Source of the DNA: Semisulcospira habei
Lineage: Eukaryota > Mollusca > Gastropoda > Semisulcospiridae
Direction: 5' to 3'
Assembly (NCBI GenBank): GCA_036245525.1
Contig: BTPG01000004.1
Span: forward strand, 165,280,260-165,344,259
DNA length: 64,000 bases
Part shown: positions 1-18,377 of the stretch, piece after piece
How the letters are laid out: each line of letters opens with the position of its first letter
Position numbering within the stretch: the first letter of the stretch is position 1
Position numbers and translations under genes: made by a program
Notes under the pieces: generated by a model
Databases searched by the model: none
The model's input: the letters and a program-made list of their open reading frames with translations, nothing else
What the model was told of the DNA's origin: nothing

Positions 1-130
1 GAACAAATCCGTTTTTTCCCCCTGGATTGTGAGTCCAGCTACCGGGGCCGGGACGGGATTCGAACCCACGACCCGGCGATTCCTTTCGCTCTCCTGCTCC
101 GACGTTTAACCGCCTGAGCTATTTCCTTGG
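1..130 (-). mobile_element. tRNA-derived SINE (partial)
   Basis: On the minus strand this reads like a tRNA head: an A-box-like TAGCTCAGGCGG followed about 40 bases later by a perfect B-box GGTTCGAATCCC. This is the internal RNA polymerase III promoter layout. The acceptor stem does not fold as a true tRNA and the sequence runs into unrelated repeat DNA, so I call it a SINE head and not a tRNA gene. Confidence 0.6.
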
Positions 131-216
131 CAATAGATTTCCCTGTCCCCCATAACCTGCCCGTCAGGGCCGTCCATGATCACCTCGGTGCTGTGGACGT
201 TAAACCCGAACTCACT
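131..216 (+). mobile_element. SINE-like 3' segment ending GGACGTTAAACCC
   Basis: This segment ends in GACGTTAAACCC, a 3' motif I know from molluscan SINEs. Related copies lie at 55705-55760 and 55918-56000, so it is a dispersed repeat. Its relation to the adjacent head on the other strand is unclear. Confidence 0.4.
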
Positions 217-302
217 AAAGTTCTTTTACTTTACGCCATTCAAACTTCACAATTTAAAGTTAGCCCTTGTCTTCAGCATTCTCGTAAGAAACAATGAGAT
301 TA

Positions 303-521
303 TCAACTCATTCATCCCGACGGCCGTATTTCCCAATTTTTGGGAGGCGTCATCTAATGACTATGCACCAGCTGCAGGAGATGGGTCGACCATGATAATT
401 CAAGGGCAGTGCCAGATTAGCTTGACGCCGACAGGCGCCAAGCTAATCTGGCACTGCCCTTGAATTATCATGGTCGACCCATCTCAGTCCTGCTGTAGCG
501 CGTCAGGGCTGAATGGGTTAA
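303..521 (-). mobile_element. Foldback MITE, family A (TTAA type)
   Basis: The element ends in TTAA with GGGCTGAATGGGTTAA; the other end is decayed. Bases 378-485 form a hairpin with arms of about 54 bases and almost no mismatch. Both arms carry the same base-pair change relative to other family A copies (AGGGCAGTGCC paired with GGCACTGCCCT). Confidence 0.8.
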
Positions 522-1036
522 TAAAGAAGATATTGCGATCCATTAACCGTTCCCTGCCTCTATTAGGTCGCTTAAAACGATGAAATTAAATACTTTTTAT
601 GCATAGGGCCCTGTCGATCGAGACTTTACTAAATGCAAATACCGTTGCGCTACCGTGTGCACAAACGGATGCTCCCGCACAAGCTCTTTTTTTTTTTTTT
701 AATTTTTAAAAAATGACCCTGTGTGGGAGCTGCCGTTTGCGCACGCGGTGGCGCAGCGGTATCTCCATTTATTAAAAAAAAAAAAACTGGATCAACAGGC
801 CCTTATGGTTTTAGATCATTTCGGTCATTAACACTAAGTTTCACAGTTCACCCCAAAATAGTCAGCCCAGTTTTAGGAGCAATCTGGTCAGCCAAGGATT
901 TAAATTTCAGATTCCCATGCTCCACTGCAGCCACAAGGGCTCAGTATTGATCTATGTACTGACTGTTATAGATATGTGGGGGAGCATTGTAGTGGAGCGT
1001 TCCACTCTCTTGTTCAATCTATGTTCTGAATTTCGA
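522..1036. other. Intergenic, no recognisable gene
   Basis: Contains short A and T homopolymer runs near 685-705 and 773-785. No open frame with family resemblance, RNA gene or clear repeat was seen. Confidence 0.5.
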
Positions 1037-1143
1037 AACATGATCCAGACAACAACAAAAAAAGGTGACTGCCAAGCGTGTAAAATGCAACGAGTAACCC
1101 AACGCAGAAAGAAACACGCATAGAATTAGAATAGACAAGTTAC
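1037..1143 (-). repeat. Family I repeat fragment
   Basis: Matches one arm of the inverted repeat at 30283-30497 (shared text includes TGACTGCCAAGCGTGTAA and AGAAAGAAACACGC). It directly abuts a truncated family A MITE. Confidence 0.6.
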
Positions 1144-1206
1144 AACCCATTCAGCCCTGACGCACTACAGCAGGAGATGGGTCGACCATGATAATTCAAG
1201 GGTAGT
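1144..1206 (+). mobile_element. Truncated family A MITE
   Basis: Starts AACCCATTCAGCCCTGACGC like intact copies and continues through the left arm to AAGGGTAGT, where it is cut off by a G-rich run at 1207-1226. Confidence 0.75.
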
Positions 1207-1394
1207 GGGGTGGGGGGGGGGGGGGGTCGTGTTTTTTTTTTAACTTTTTTTTTTCAAAATAAACAATCAAACAAGTATACGGTTTGCTCCTCATCTTGCG
1301 CAGATGCCCTGTAAGCAAAGGTCCTCGGGCCCACCGCGGCCTTCGTGAACCCAAAGACAATTTTTTTTTTTTTTTTTAAAATTATTATTACTGG

Positions 1395-1605
1395 GGTTGC
1401 ATTTTTGAAATCATGAATTCATTCAACCTCAGAGATCACCCGCCGTTAAAGAAACATGGATACAAAGCGATTTCAGCAAGAGGTATTGATCCTAATGAGA
1501 CCCCGCAATTGCGGGGGCTCATGAGGATCTATACCTCTTGCAGCTGCGTGGTCGGTGTTCAAGTTTTCTCGGCAGAGAAAGACCCGGGTTGATTTTGTAT
1601 GACGC
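1395..1605 (-). mobile_element. Foldback MITE, family C (decayed ends)
   Basis: The core hairpin CAAGAGGTATTGATCCT...AGGATCTATACCTCTTG around a CCCCGCAATTGCGGGG apex is the family C signature. Termini are diverged. Confidence 0.7.
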
Positions 1606-2079
1606 CACCACGCGCTTGACGTGTGCCTTTGTTTTAGTGCAGGGGTATTTTAATGACGCATCTATTATCTTTTTAATGGGGAGTGTCATGGTGGCGGGAG
1701 AGAGGTCGAATCGATAATTTCAATTAAAATAAGTAAAAAGCGCTCGTTCTCTGCCAGCAACAGGCTAAAGTGCTCGGCCTGTAAAACCAAATTAATGTAA
1801 TTAAAACATCGGTGGGCCCCCGCCTTAAGCTTAAATGCTAAGTCCGCGAACCGTGGGTGACACAGTTTTAATGAAGTCGGTACGAATGGAAATGTTGCAT
1901 GTATCGACGCTGTACATTTTCAGTGAAAACTGATGAGGTTTTATGACAACAATCGGTCAGTGGAATGAGACTGACCGACTAACTGAACTGAACATGTCCG
2001 CCACCATTGTCCAACATCGCTGATCAGAAAACTGTCGGATATCAAGTAACAAATTTGTTGTTCAGTCAGTCAGTCAGTT
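1606..2079. other. Intergenic, no recognisable gene
   Basis: Only short direct repeats of CAGT near 2063-2079 and a CTGACCGACTAACTGA stretch were seen. No coding or RNA signal. Confidence 0.45.
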
Positions 2080-2247
2080 TTAACCCCTTCACTTAACTGC
2101 AAGAGGCATAGATCCTCATGAGCCCCCGCGACTGCGGGGGCTCATGAGGATCTATGCCTCTTGCTGAGACCAATTTGCGTCCGTGTTCTTTGGACGGTTG
2201 TGGCTTTTTTGTCTTTCAGTGGACACAGATTTGAGACACAAAATGTA

Positions 2248-3713
2248 ACGAGCTAGCTGAACAATTATCTATGGATGGAAAACATGGCATTCAATTGTGG
2301 TCAGGACTAGCGGAACTGTTCGTTTTACTTTTTGCCGACGATTTAGTGTTACTTTCATGTTCACCATCTGGTCTGCAAAATCAGATTAATTGTCTAGTTA
2401 GTACTTGTTGTAAACTAGGGCTGCAAATCAACTGTGACAAAACTAAAGTCATGGTTTTCAGGAAAGGTGGTTTCCTGAGCAAATGTGAAAAATGGTTTAT
2501 CGGAAGCGAACAACTTGAAGTAGTAAACAGTTACGTTTATTTAGGTTTTACTTTCACAACCACAATGAGTACCTTCCAGAGCGCAAAACAGCTAGCCGTT
2601 AAGGGAAAGAGAGCGACCGCCGATATTATTAGAGCCCTGCGGCGCATTGATGGTATGACAAAAGAAACCTTTTTTAAACTCTTTGATTCAGTCGTACAAC
2701 CAACACTCTTGTATGCTTCTGAAATATGGGGCCTCCTTCACGACGATAGTCCCACTGAGAAAGTACACTTGTACGCCTGTAAAAGGTTTCTTTCTGTTCC
2801 TGTCCGAACTCCCACTGACATGGTATACGGCGAGTTTGGAAGGTACCCACTGTTTGTGAATTGTTGTATGAAAACTATACGTTTTTGGCTTAAGATTATT
2901 AAGATGGATACCGATCGTATACCAAAGCAAGCATATATGTTGCTGTCAAATTTAGATAACAACGGAAAGCTAAATTGGGTATCAAAAGTACGAGCCACTT
3001 TAGAGAATACAGGATTTAACTTTGTTTGGATGAACCAAGGAGTAGGGAATGAAAGGCGCTTTTTGTCTGAGTTTAAGCAGAGACTTGTCGATGTTGTTCG
3101 TCAAGAGTGGTTCGCCGGCCTCAGGGACAGTCAACGTTTTCGGCTGTACACAACGTATAAGTTTACTCTGGAATCTGAATCATATTTTAAAGATATTCGA
3201 ATAAAATGTTTCAGAGATACCCTGGTGCGCTTTAGGCTCGGAGTAAGTGATATCCAGACACACAGGAATCGTTTTATTCGAAGCGTTACCGATGGAATGA
3301 ACGACTGTCCCTTTTGCCCACAAACTATCGAAGACGAAGCTCACGTTGTGTTTTACTGTCAGAAGTATATAGACTTGCGCCCGGATTTTTGGGCAATCGT
3401 AGATAACAACCGTGAAAGTGTTTTACTCATTCAGTTGTTATCCTGTGAAAATGCATCTAGAACGAGACAGTTCGCATGGTTCCTTTTTAAATGTTTCGAG
3501 AGACGAAAAAGAGAAACAACGATATGTTCCAATGATTGATTGCTTATTTCTGTGTCACGTGATAATGTCTTTTATGAGAACTGTCATTTCAACTTTAAAT
3601 GTCAATATACCCCAGGTTATGTTCTTGTGGTATTGAACTGATATGTATACGCTCTCCATGTGAAAATGGCCGAAGTGCCAACATCAATAAAAACTCTTGA
3701 CTTGACTTGACTT
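2248..3713 (+). mobile_element. 5'-truncated LINE with (CTTGA)n tail
   Basis: The insertion is bounded by a perfect 13-bp target-site duplication, GACACAAAATGTA, at 2235-2247 and 3714-3726. It ends with AATAAAAACT followed by repeated CTTGA units. Truncation removed the endonuclease and most of the reverse transcriptase. Confidence 0.85.
2271..3539 (+). pseudogene. LINE reverse transcriptase, C-terminal part
   Basis: This frame of about 420 codons starts just before the catalytic FADD box (residues about 22-25, LLFADDLVLL), continues through the thumb region and ends with a Cys/His cluster (CPFC, then H and C about 17 residues on) of the kind at the C-terminus of many invertebrate LINE proteins. 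No endonuclease or earlier RT motifs are present, because the LINE copy is truncated at 2248. The frame is open to its natural stop, so the copy is young, but it cannot encode a working enzyme. The LINE clade is not assigned. The antisense ORFs across it are shadows. Confidence 0.8.
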
Positions 3714-3751
3714 GACACAAAATGTACGTCCGTTGGCAGGGAAGGGGTTAA

Positions 3752-4437
3752 ACTGACTGAACGAAATGTCCGTTAGTCCGCTGACAGCCGCGCTGATGAC
3801 AAAGGCGGATGTAACGTAACATTCGGAAGTAGAAGGGCCCTCCAGATTTTGTTGTTTTGCGGTGAGTAGATGCAGGAGAAAGATAGTCCAAGGATGGTGC
3901 CAGCATAGCTTCACGCCTCTAGGCGCCCAGCTATGCAGACACCACCCTTGAACTGTCATAGTCACTGTATCGCAGTCTCGAAACGGTCACTTATAGCCTA
4001 AAGTCGCCAAACTGTCCCAGCGCCCAGCTAGTCTGGCACTACTTTCGAACTATCTAAACCGGTGTTTCTCTCGAAACGGATATATATGTCTATATTCTGA
4101 ATTCGCCAATCTTTCCTGGCGCCACCGGTGAGCTATCATGGTCCATCTGTCTTCCGAAATTTGATGTTAACTCTGCAGAGGACATCTCCCGAATCTGAGA
4201 ATGGTTACCTTGGGTTTACTGCCGAGAAAATTTAAATAACGCAACAAAACTGCAAGCGGCACAGTTAGTCAGTCCGGCCTCATTAAACTACACCAGCCGA
4301 GGGCGCGCGGGAGGAGGGGGGGGAAGGGGGAGGGGGGAGGGGGAGGGGAAGATGAAGATCTTCCAGCCTAAAAAAAAAAATTATCGCTGAAAATTGTTGT
4401 CTCTAAAAAGTGTTTCTCCCCAATTATTTTCTCCATC

Positions 4438-4438
<1 letters not shown>
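3752..4438. other. Intergenic with decayed family B hairpin and G-rich tract
   Basis: A decayed family B hairpin covers about 3885-3965 (TAGTCCAAGGATGGTGCCAGCA and its complement). Bases 4303-4350 are almost purely GGGGA units and could form a G-quadruplex. No gene was seen. Confidence 0.5.
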
Positions 4439-4535
<97 letters not shown>

Positions 4536-4544
4536 CACACACAC
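4439..4544. repeat. (AC)n microsatellite
   Basis: About 100 bases of almost uninterrupted AC, followed by a CCCCACCCC tract. It produces spurious ORFs on both strands. Confidence 0.97.
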
Positions 4545-4742
4545 CACCCCACCCCCCACCCCCCAAAAAAAAAAAAGAATCTCCCAAATTGTTGAGGTGG
4601 GGGATTAGGGGATTCTCTGGCCCCCACCCCACCCTACATTTCCACTCGATGGGTGGGGGAGGGGGAGGGAAGGGGCATTGGCAGGGTCCACCCTCACCTT
4701 CTCGGTTCCTACACCACTGTATGCCTCATGTGAAAGCCACTT

Positions 4743-4800
4743 CCCAGTGCGCAAAGGCCATCGGGCTGACTTCGGCCCGATGTCCTTTTGCGCATTGGGC
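4743..4800. repeat. Hairpin, family H
   Basis: CCCAGTGCGCAAAGGCCATCGG folds on its complement around a GACTTC apex. A second, longer copy is at 30051-30160. Confidence 0.75.
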
Positions 4801-5168
4801 TTTGTACCCATGTTCCTCCGACTGCTGGGGATATTTGACGCTGAATTGACAACTGATTTCCAAAACGCGACCTGCGTCCACGGGCAGTGAAGAGCGGGTT
4901 AATACATCCTTGTTCTGTAACGCACCACCACCAACCCCCATCCTCAACCCAACCCCACCCCAGCCCCACCCACACACCCCCGCCCACACACCATGATGTA
5001 TCTGTGTGCTCAAATCCCCCAGGTATTGATTAATAGCTATCGGAATAGTTGTACTGGCTGACATCATTTCTGGGGAACGTTGTGGTGAAAGGCATTATGC
5101 AATAACAAAATAAATATCGCATTGACACTCGGACACGATGCGCGTTGAAACTCCGTTGATATTCGTTT

Positions 5169-5339
5169 TTAACCCGTTCAGTGCCAAGAAATCTTCGAGC
5201 ACCACCCAAATGCGAGAGGCATAGATCCTCATGAGGCTCCGCAATTGCGGGGGCTCGTGAGGATCTCTGCCTAGTCTTGCTGAAACCACTTTGAATCCAC
5301 GTTGACAGGACATCAGCAGGCTTTTTGGCGTTGGCTTAA
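5169..5339 (+). mobile_element. Foldback MITE, family C
   Basis: Begins TTAACCCGTTCAGTGCC, hairpin GAGGCATAGATCCTCATGAG... near 5217-5275; the right terminus is degraded near a TTAA at 5336. Confidence 0.75.
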
Positions 5340-5384
5340 CGACGATTGCAGAAACAGGCTGCGTCAGCAGGCACTGAAGTGGTG

Positions 5385-5599
5385 AACTCATTCTACCCAC
5401 AGACACACCACAGCAAGATATGGATCGACCATGTTAGTTCAAGGGTGATGCCAGAATAGCTTGGCGCCTATGGGCGCCAAGCTATTCTGGCATCACCCTT
5501 GAACTATCATGGTCGATCTGTGTCCTGCACTGCAATGCAGTCTTCAGAGAACAACGGCAACATTTGGGGATTTTTCGGTCTTGGGGTGCAATGAGTTAA
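5385..5599 (+). mobile_element. Foldback MITE, family B
   Basis: AACTCATTCTACCC at the left and GGTGCAATGAGTTAA at the right. The hairpin arms (about 5421-5519) are near-perfect and share a paired substitution (AGGGTGATGCC with GGCATCACCCT) absent from most other copies. Confidence 0.85.
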
Positions 5600-5636
5600 A
5601 CATCTTGTAGGCGAGAAGTGTTTTAACCCAGGGCCC

Positions 5637-5931
5637 TAACCCCTTGATTGCCGAGACAACTTTAACACCATCCAGCTGTGAGAGGAATAGATCCTCGTGC
5701 GTCCTCACCGCGCTGCAAGAGGCAAAGATCCTTATTAGCCCCCGCAGTCGCGGGGGCTCATAAGGATCTGTGCCTCTTGCTGAAACCGCTCCGTATCCAT
5801 GATCATTGGACGGCCGGAGGTGGGAGTGGGGGTGGGGGGCGGGGGAAGGGGGGCGAGGGTGGTGCCTTTTACGTTGAATGTACTTTCAGTCAAAAATCCA
5901 AATCTGCATTCACGGGCAGTGAAGGGGTTAA
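5637..5931 (+). mobile_element. Foldback MITE, family C
   Basis: Left end CTAACCCCTTGATTGCCGAG, right end GGGCAGTGAAGGGGTTAA. The hairpin at 5714-5782 has compensating arm changes (CCTTATTAG against CTCATAAGG). A G-rich stretch lies at 5815-5860. Confidence 0.85.
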
Positions 5932-6136
5932 ATGGTTGTCTACGCAGAATCAGTAGCATGCGCAACATGTAGCGGATATACTCATGAAATATGCACGTCG
6001 TGACACTGCAGCCAGTGTGAATCTGGACCCGCGTGCAGGAACCTAGTCCGATGAAAACCAGACCCAAAAGATTGACTGCCAAGCTCATGTGGTGGCAAAA
6101 ATGTGAATTTCCCCATGAGGGATTAACAAAGTATTA

Positions 6137-6237
6137 TTGTACTGTATTGTATTGTATTGTATTGTATTGTATTGTATTGTATTGTGTTGTATTGTGTTGT
6201 ATTGTATTGCATTGTATTGTATTGCATTGTATTGTAT
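6137..6237. repeat. (ATTGT)n microsatellite
   Basis: Pentanucleotide array with interspersed GTTGT and GCATT variants; about 20 units. Confidence 0.95.
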
Positions 6238-6268
6238 TTACAGAATGAGTGTGGGCTTTTATTTTTCA

Positions 6269-6457
6269 TAACCCACTCAGCCCTGACACACTACAGCAGG
6301 AGATGGGTCGACCATGATAATTCAAGGGTAGTGCCAGATTAGCTTGGCGCCGACAGTTATAGTTTCCCCTTTTTTATGCTGTAGATGTTAGCAACGGCAA
6401 GTTTATAAAATGACGATTTGTTTTCTGTCAAAACTTTTTACCGTTGAAAAATAAAGT

Positions 6458-6495
<38 letters not shown>

Positions 6496-6569
6496 GCAAC
6501 AGGTGCATAGTCGTTAGATGACGCCTCCAAAATTTGGGAATGATACGGCCGTCGGGCTGAATGAGATAA
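6269..6569 (+). mobile_element. Family A MITE with right arm lost at a LINE insertion
   Basis: The left terminus and left arm run to the apex (GCGCCGACAG at 6356). A LINE 3' end then occupies 6357-6493, and the MITE resumes only at CTGCAACAGGTGCATAGTCG. The entire right arm is missing. Confidence 0.8.
6357..6493 (+). mobile_element. LINE 3' end with (TCA)n tail
   Basis: Severely 5'-truncated copy: 3'-UTR, AATAAAG, then TCATCA repeats. The same 3'-UTR occurs on the opposite strand at 7631-8078, where the last ORF codons are also present. Confidence 0.8.
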
Positions 6570-6601
6570 TCCAATAACTGCAACAAACACTCTTCATGGA
6601 C

Positions 6602-6673
<72 letters not shown>
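6602..6673. repeat. (AAT)n microsatellite
   Basis: 24 AAT/ATA units. On the minus strand it directly follows the LINE fragment at 6690-6835 and could be its tail. Confidence 0.95.
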
Positions 6674-6674
<1 letters not shown>

Positions 6675-6689
6675 TCTTCTTCTTCTTCT

Positions 6690-6835
6690 CGAACACTTGA
6701 AGTTTGGCTCTCAAAATGAAATATGTGGTCTTCTGTAGCGCCTCCACAGGCCTGTACATTTTCTCTTGTAGAGTGGCGGGCTTCGGCCATTTCTCCTCCC
6801 TCAGCAGCTGGTGGAGGATGTGCTCTGTGGTCTGT
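6690..6835 (-). pseudogene. LINE ORF2 C-terminal fragment
   Basis: The minus-strand frame reads TTEHIL...LREEKWP...LQEKMYR...ALQKTTYFI, the pattern TxEHIL-(x)-R-WP-L-K-L-TxxFI found at the extreme C-terminus of molluscan LINE proteins. It sits between two trinucleotide repeats. Confidence 0.5.
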
Positions 6836-6836
6836 G

Positions 6837-6918
<82 letters not shown>

Positions 6919-6946
6919 CATTATCATCATCATTATTATTACACAG
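6837..6946. repeat. (ATT)n microsatellite
   Basis: About 35 units with a few ATC variants at the right end. Confidence 0.95.
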
Positions 6947-6989
6947 TAGACTTCGGAAATAAAAAGAAATCGCTAGGGGTCCCAATTTT

Positions 6990-7084
6990 TCTAGCCTCAG
7001 GCGCCAAGCTATTCTGGCACCACCCTTGAACTATCATAGTCAAATTTATTTCAAGCTAAAGTGTATCAGGATGAAAAGGGTTAA
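6990..7084 (+). mobile_element. Family B MITE, right half only
   Basis: Starts near the apex (CTCAGGCGCCAAGCTATTCTGG) and continues through the right arm to AAAAGGGTTAA. The left arm is absent. Confidence 0.7.
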
Positions 7085-7109
7085 CGAACGAATGACTCCC
7101 ATGTTCCAG

Positions 7110-15412
<8,303 letters not shown>

Positions 15413-15427
15413 ACGTGTTCCTAACAC

Positions 15428-15639
15428 ACTGAACCCTAAGGCTGAAATGTTCAAACTTAAGAGTTGTCCTCTGCGGCGGAGTACTTTAAAATAAAGCCAG
15501 GAGACATATCGACCACGATAGTTCAAGGATGGTGTCTGAATAGCGGCTTGGCGCCCTCTAGCGCCAAGCTATTCAGGCACCACCCTTGCACTGTCATGGT
15601 CAATCCGTCTCTTTCTGCAGTATGTCAGGCCTCAATGAG
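15428..15639 (+). mobile_element. Foldback MITE, family B variant, in the EF-hand gene 3' region
   Basis: GAACCCTAAGGCTGAAATG at the left and GTCAGGCCTCAATGAG at the right, hairpin at about 15506-15602. It starts 16 bases after the stop codon and contains the first AATAAA (15490-15495) downstream of that gene. Confidence 0.75.
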
Positions 15640-15761
15640 AATATGCGTGCACACACAAGCCGACCTACATTCAAGAATAAATGTAAACATCAACGACGGG
15701 AGCTGCCAGCATACGCCTTTAAGTTGTGTTGGTAAACAGGATCAATTATCACCTAAAACAA

Positions 15762-15833
15762 TCCACACTGGTTGTCTCCTTTGATTCGCTACCGCTGTAG
15801 CGGTAGCGAATCGAAGGAGACAACCAGTGTGGA
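15762..15833. repeat. Hairpin, family K
   Basis: TCCACACTGGTTGTCTCCTT pairs with AGGAGACAACCAGTGTGGA almost perfectly over 35 bases; apex CCGCTGTAGCGG. Confidence 0.9.
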
Positions 15834-15839
15834 CTGCTA

Positions 15840-16241
15840 CTTCTGATCATTGATCTTGTGGTTAAGAGTTATGCGAGATCGCTTCTCGCGTGGCCCAAAG
15901 CTGCAAAATCTAAAAATGTCCGTAAACGGATGTACGTCGATAGGATAAATTTGAACACAAAAGACCTGCATTGCTAGTAATATAATAAGCGTTGTGAAGT
16001 CCATGTCCATAATATGACATCCAGTCCGAAAATGGCACTCCCCGAATAATGAACAAAGCAGGTTAGAGAAAACGAGCAGTTTAGAGAAAAACTATGGAAA
16101 TGAAAAAAAAGAGAAAACCCAAAATTAGTGACTTCCAACCCAATAGCTATCCTTGAGCCAACCTCCCCCCCCCCACCCCACCCCACCCCACCCCCAACCC
16201 CATAATCCGCCCCCTGGGTGGCCGTCCATTATCAGCCTCCT
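15840..16241. other. Intergenic, no recognisable gene
   Basis: A C-rich tract lies at 16159-16200. Nothing else was recognised. Confidence 0.45.
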
Positions 16242-16358
16242 GGGGTCGGTTGCATGGGTCAGCTTAGTCTTGCGCCAGCTACAAAGCAAGGTGTTCCGCT
16301 ACAGCAAGGTGTTCCGCTAGTGGCTGGCGCAGGACGAACTCACTCATGCAACTGGCCC
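16242..16358. repeat. Hairpin, family G
   Basis: GGGTCGGTTGCATGGGTCAGC pairs with the right end GAACTCACTCATGCAACTGGCCCC. The apex duplicates AAGGTGTTCCGCTA. A second copy lies at 28992-29097. Confidence 0.8.
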
Positions 16359-16615
16359 CTGGCGTGGACGTCAAGCCCATAACTAACTTAACCTAAATTA
16401 ATAACCTGAGCCTGAACTTAAGCTGACCTGACCTAGTCTAAACCGTCTTAGAACAGTGTTGCGCAAAAATGCGCGGACTTTTTTCTCGTGTATTCATTGT
16501 TTAGGGGGCATTGAGATTTACTGGCATTATACAATCTTGCGAGTAGATAGTAGCCTGCTTGTTCAAGCAGCTACCGGTACCGTTTACAGTACCGGTGGCT
16601 GCAAGCACGAGAGGA

Positions 16616-16710
16616 TTAACTCATTCATGAGGCCATGTTCCAATAGCTGCGGCGGCAACGCTATGCGACACTTTCGCAGCTATTGATACGGGGCGCCTTA
16701 AATGAGTTAA
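16616..16710. mobile_element. Foldback MITE, family D
   Basis: TTAACTCATTCATGAGGCC to GGGCGCCTTAAATGAGTTAA, arms containing CAATAGCTGCGGCGGC and CGCAGCTATTG. Confidence 0.8.
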
Positions 16711-17214
16711 GATGTGTCGCCGCAATTCAGACCCGAGACATTGCCATTAAAGGCTTCTTTTTTTTTTTTTTTTTGAAGATGTATTTAACAAGGTATATTT
16801 TCAATGGCCGTCTTACTTTCTTATGCACGCACGTCAGATAATGAAAGAATTTATTGCATTGTTAATCATAATTTGAGTTATAGTATGAACTGCCTTTTGA
16901 AACTGTTGGTTGTAAACCTTTTTTTTTTTTTTTTTTTCTATGACAGTGCTGTTAATATCAGAAGGAGAATTTTACAATTAAAAAAAGTCTGCATGATTCT
17001 GTAACAATAGTTATGAAATGAAAGGTGATTTGATTTTTTTTAAAAAAACGTACGACACCGGTTAACACGTATACTGTGCTTAAAATCCCTAACATTGTAT
17101 GTGTCATTGTCCCTTGCATTTGGGCACACACGTACATTTGGAATCTATTGATTGGTACAGTCAAGCGCTTTAAAAGCGCAACAAAAACAATCGTCGATTC
17201 AAAGTATAAGTTTC

Positions 17215-17428
17215 TTAACCCATTCAGCCCTGACGCCCTACAGCAGGAGATGTGTCGACCATGATAATACAAGGGTAGTGCCAGATTAGCTTGGCGCCGA
17301 CAGGCGCCAAGCTAATCTGTCACTACCCTTGAATTATCATGGTCGATCCATCTCCTGCAACAGGTGCATAGTCGTTAGATGACGCCTCCAAAATTTGGGA
17401 AATACGTGCGTCGGGCTGAATGAGTTAA
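17215..17428 (+). mobile_element. Foldback MITE, family A, best preserved copy
   Basis: TTAACCCATTCAGCCCTGACG at the left and GCGTCGGGCTGAATGAGTTAA at the right, both closing on TTAA. The hairpin spans about 17245-17355, and an asymmetric 3' segment (AACAGGTGCATAGTCG... TTTGGGAAATACG) is typical of the family. Confidence 0.9.
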
Positions 17429-17440
17429 CTATGGGTCCAA

Positions 17441-17503
17441 CGAGTACGGATACAAAATACGCGACTGCGGGGGCTCATGAGGCTCTATGCCTCTTGCAAC
17501 TGT
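17441..17503. mobile_element. Family C right-arm fragment
   Basis: GCGACTGCGGGGGCTCATGAGG...TATGCCTCTTGC without the matching left arm. Confidence 0.6.
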
Positions 17504-17530
17504 CCGGATTTGTCATTAAAGGGGTTACTA

Positions 17531-17600
17531 AACAGCTTTATATCCCTTTGGGTGTCAGTAGCGGTTTTAGTCGCGATGATTCCTAAAGGACACCCAAAGG
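17531..17600. mobile_element. Decayed family F hairpin
   Basis: GTGTCAGTAGCGGTTTTAGTCGCG followed by GATTCCTAAAGG and a shortened right arm. Confidence 0.55.
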
Positions 17601-17756
17601 CTAAAAAACTATGTGTACACCGGCAGATGCACTGGCTAGTGCTGCCGCGTATTTAGATCGGGCCGCGTGTAACTGTACACTTCTGAAGACAGGATGTAGA
17701 TCACGTACTTGTATTTTAATGATGTTATCTGCAGTTCACATATTATTCTGTGATCA

Positions 17757-18160
17757 GCCAAATTTTCGGGATGGCAAATTATCCTGTACAGTTTTCGGTG
17801 CGGCAAATTTGTCCTGTTCAATTTTTGGTGCGGCAACTTTTTCTGTTCACTTTTCGGTGCGGCAAATTGTCCTGTTGAGCCCTTTTCTGTGCGGCAAACT
17901 ATCCAGTTCAGTTTTCGGTGCGGCAAAATTGTTCTGTTCACTTTTCGGTGCGGTGAAATTGTCCTGTTCAATTTTTGGTGCGGCAACTTTCTCTGTTCAG
18001 TTTTCGGTGCGGCAAATTGTCCTGTTCAGTCCTTTTCTGTGCGGCAAACTATCCAGTTCACTTTTCGGTGCGGCAAAATTGCCCTGTCCAATTTTTGGTG
18101 CGGCGAAATTGTCCTGTTCAATTTTCAGTGCGGCAAATTAGTGTTTACACATTTGTATTT
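17757..18160. repeat. Minisatellite of about 30-bp units
   Basis: Thirteen units built on TTTTCGGTGCGGCAAATTGTCC. Units 2-6 correspond in order to units 7-11, giving a higher-order period of about 150 bases. All three forward frames stay open over long stretches simply because of the repeat. Confidence 0.95.
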
Positions 18161-18259
18161 GCCCTTTAGCGATCCAGATTTAATGAAAATTTACGTGTCT
18201 TTCTAAGGTGCTCTTTTTTTAAAGAAAATTCTGTACATCCCACCACAAACACAATAATG

Positions 18260-18377
18260 TTAACTCATTCAAGACGCCTTGCATCAATAGCTGCTAAAGC
18301 GTGTCGTACAGCGTTGCCGCCGGCAACTCTGTACGACACTTTCGCAGCTATTGATGCGGAGCGCCTCGAATGAGTTA
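18260..18377. mobile_element. Foldback MITE, family D
   Basis: TTAACTCATTCAAGACGCC to GGAGCGCCTCGAATGAGTTA; arms GCATCAATAGCTGC and GCAGCTATTGATGC, apex GCCGCCGGCAAC. Confidence 0.9.

Larger units (their letters stand above)
2080..3751 (+). mobile_element. Family C MITE split by a LINE
   Basis: The MITE begins TTAACCCCTTCACT, carries its hairpin at 2099-2163 and ends GGGAAGGGGTTAA at 3751. Its right part is displaced by a LINE occupying 2248-3713, so the hairpin element is older than the LINE. Confidence 0.8.

Noticed and set aside
1..130. True tRNA gene
   Set aside because: A and B boxes are good, but the acceptor stem does not pair and the sequence continues as a repeat; SINE head more likely. 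The same holds for 14213-14300.
4368..4632. Long ORFs on both strands across the AC repeat
   Set aside because: Pure translation of a dinucleotide repeat (Thr-His or Cys-Val); no coding content. The same applies at 7726, 13588, 18466 and 27698.
6428..6985. Poly-Asn/poly-Ile ORFs
   Set aside because: Translations of trinucleotide repeats. Only the middle part (6690-6835, minus strand) looks like LINE coding sequence.
17757..18160. CRISPR-like repeat-spacer look
   Set aside because: Units are contiguous without unique spacers, and the genome is eukaryotic.
17611..18206. Cys/Phe-rich repeat ORF of up to 176 codons in several frames
   Set aside because: All frames of the 30-bp minisatellite are open because unit lengths are near multiples of three; unit lengths vary and would break any frame.
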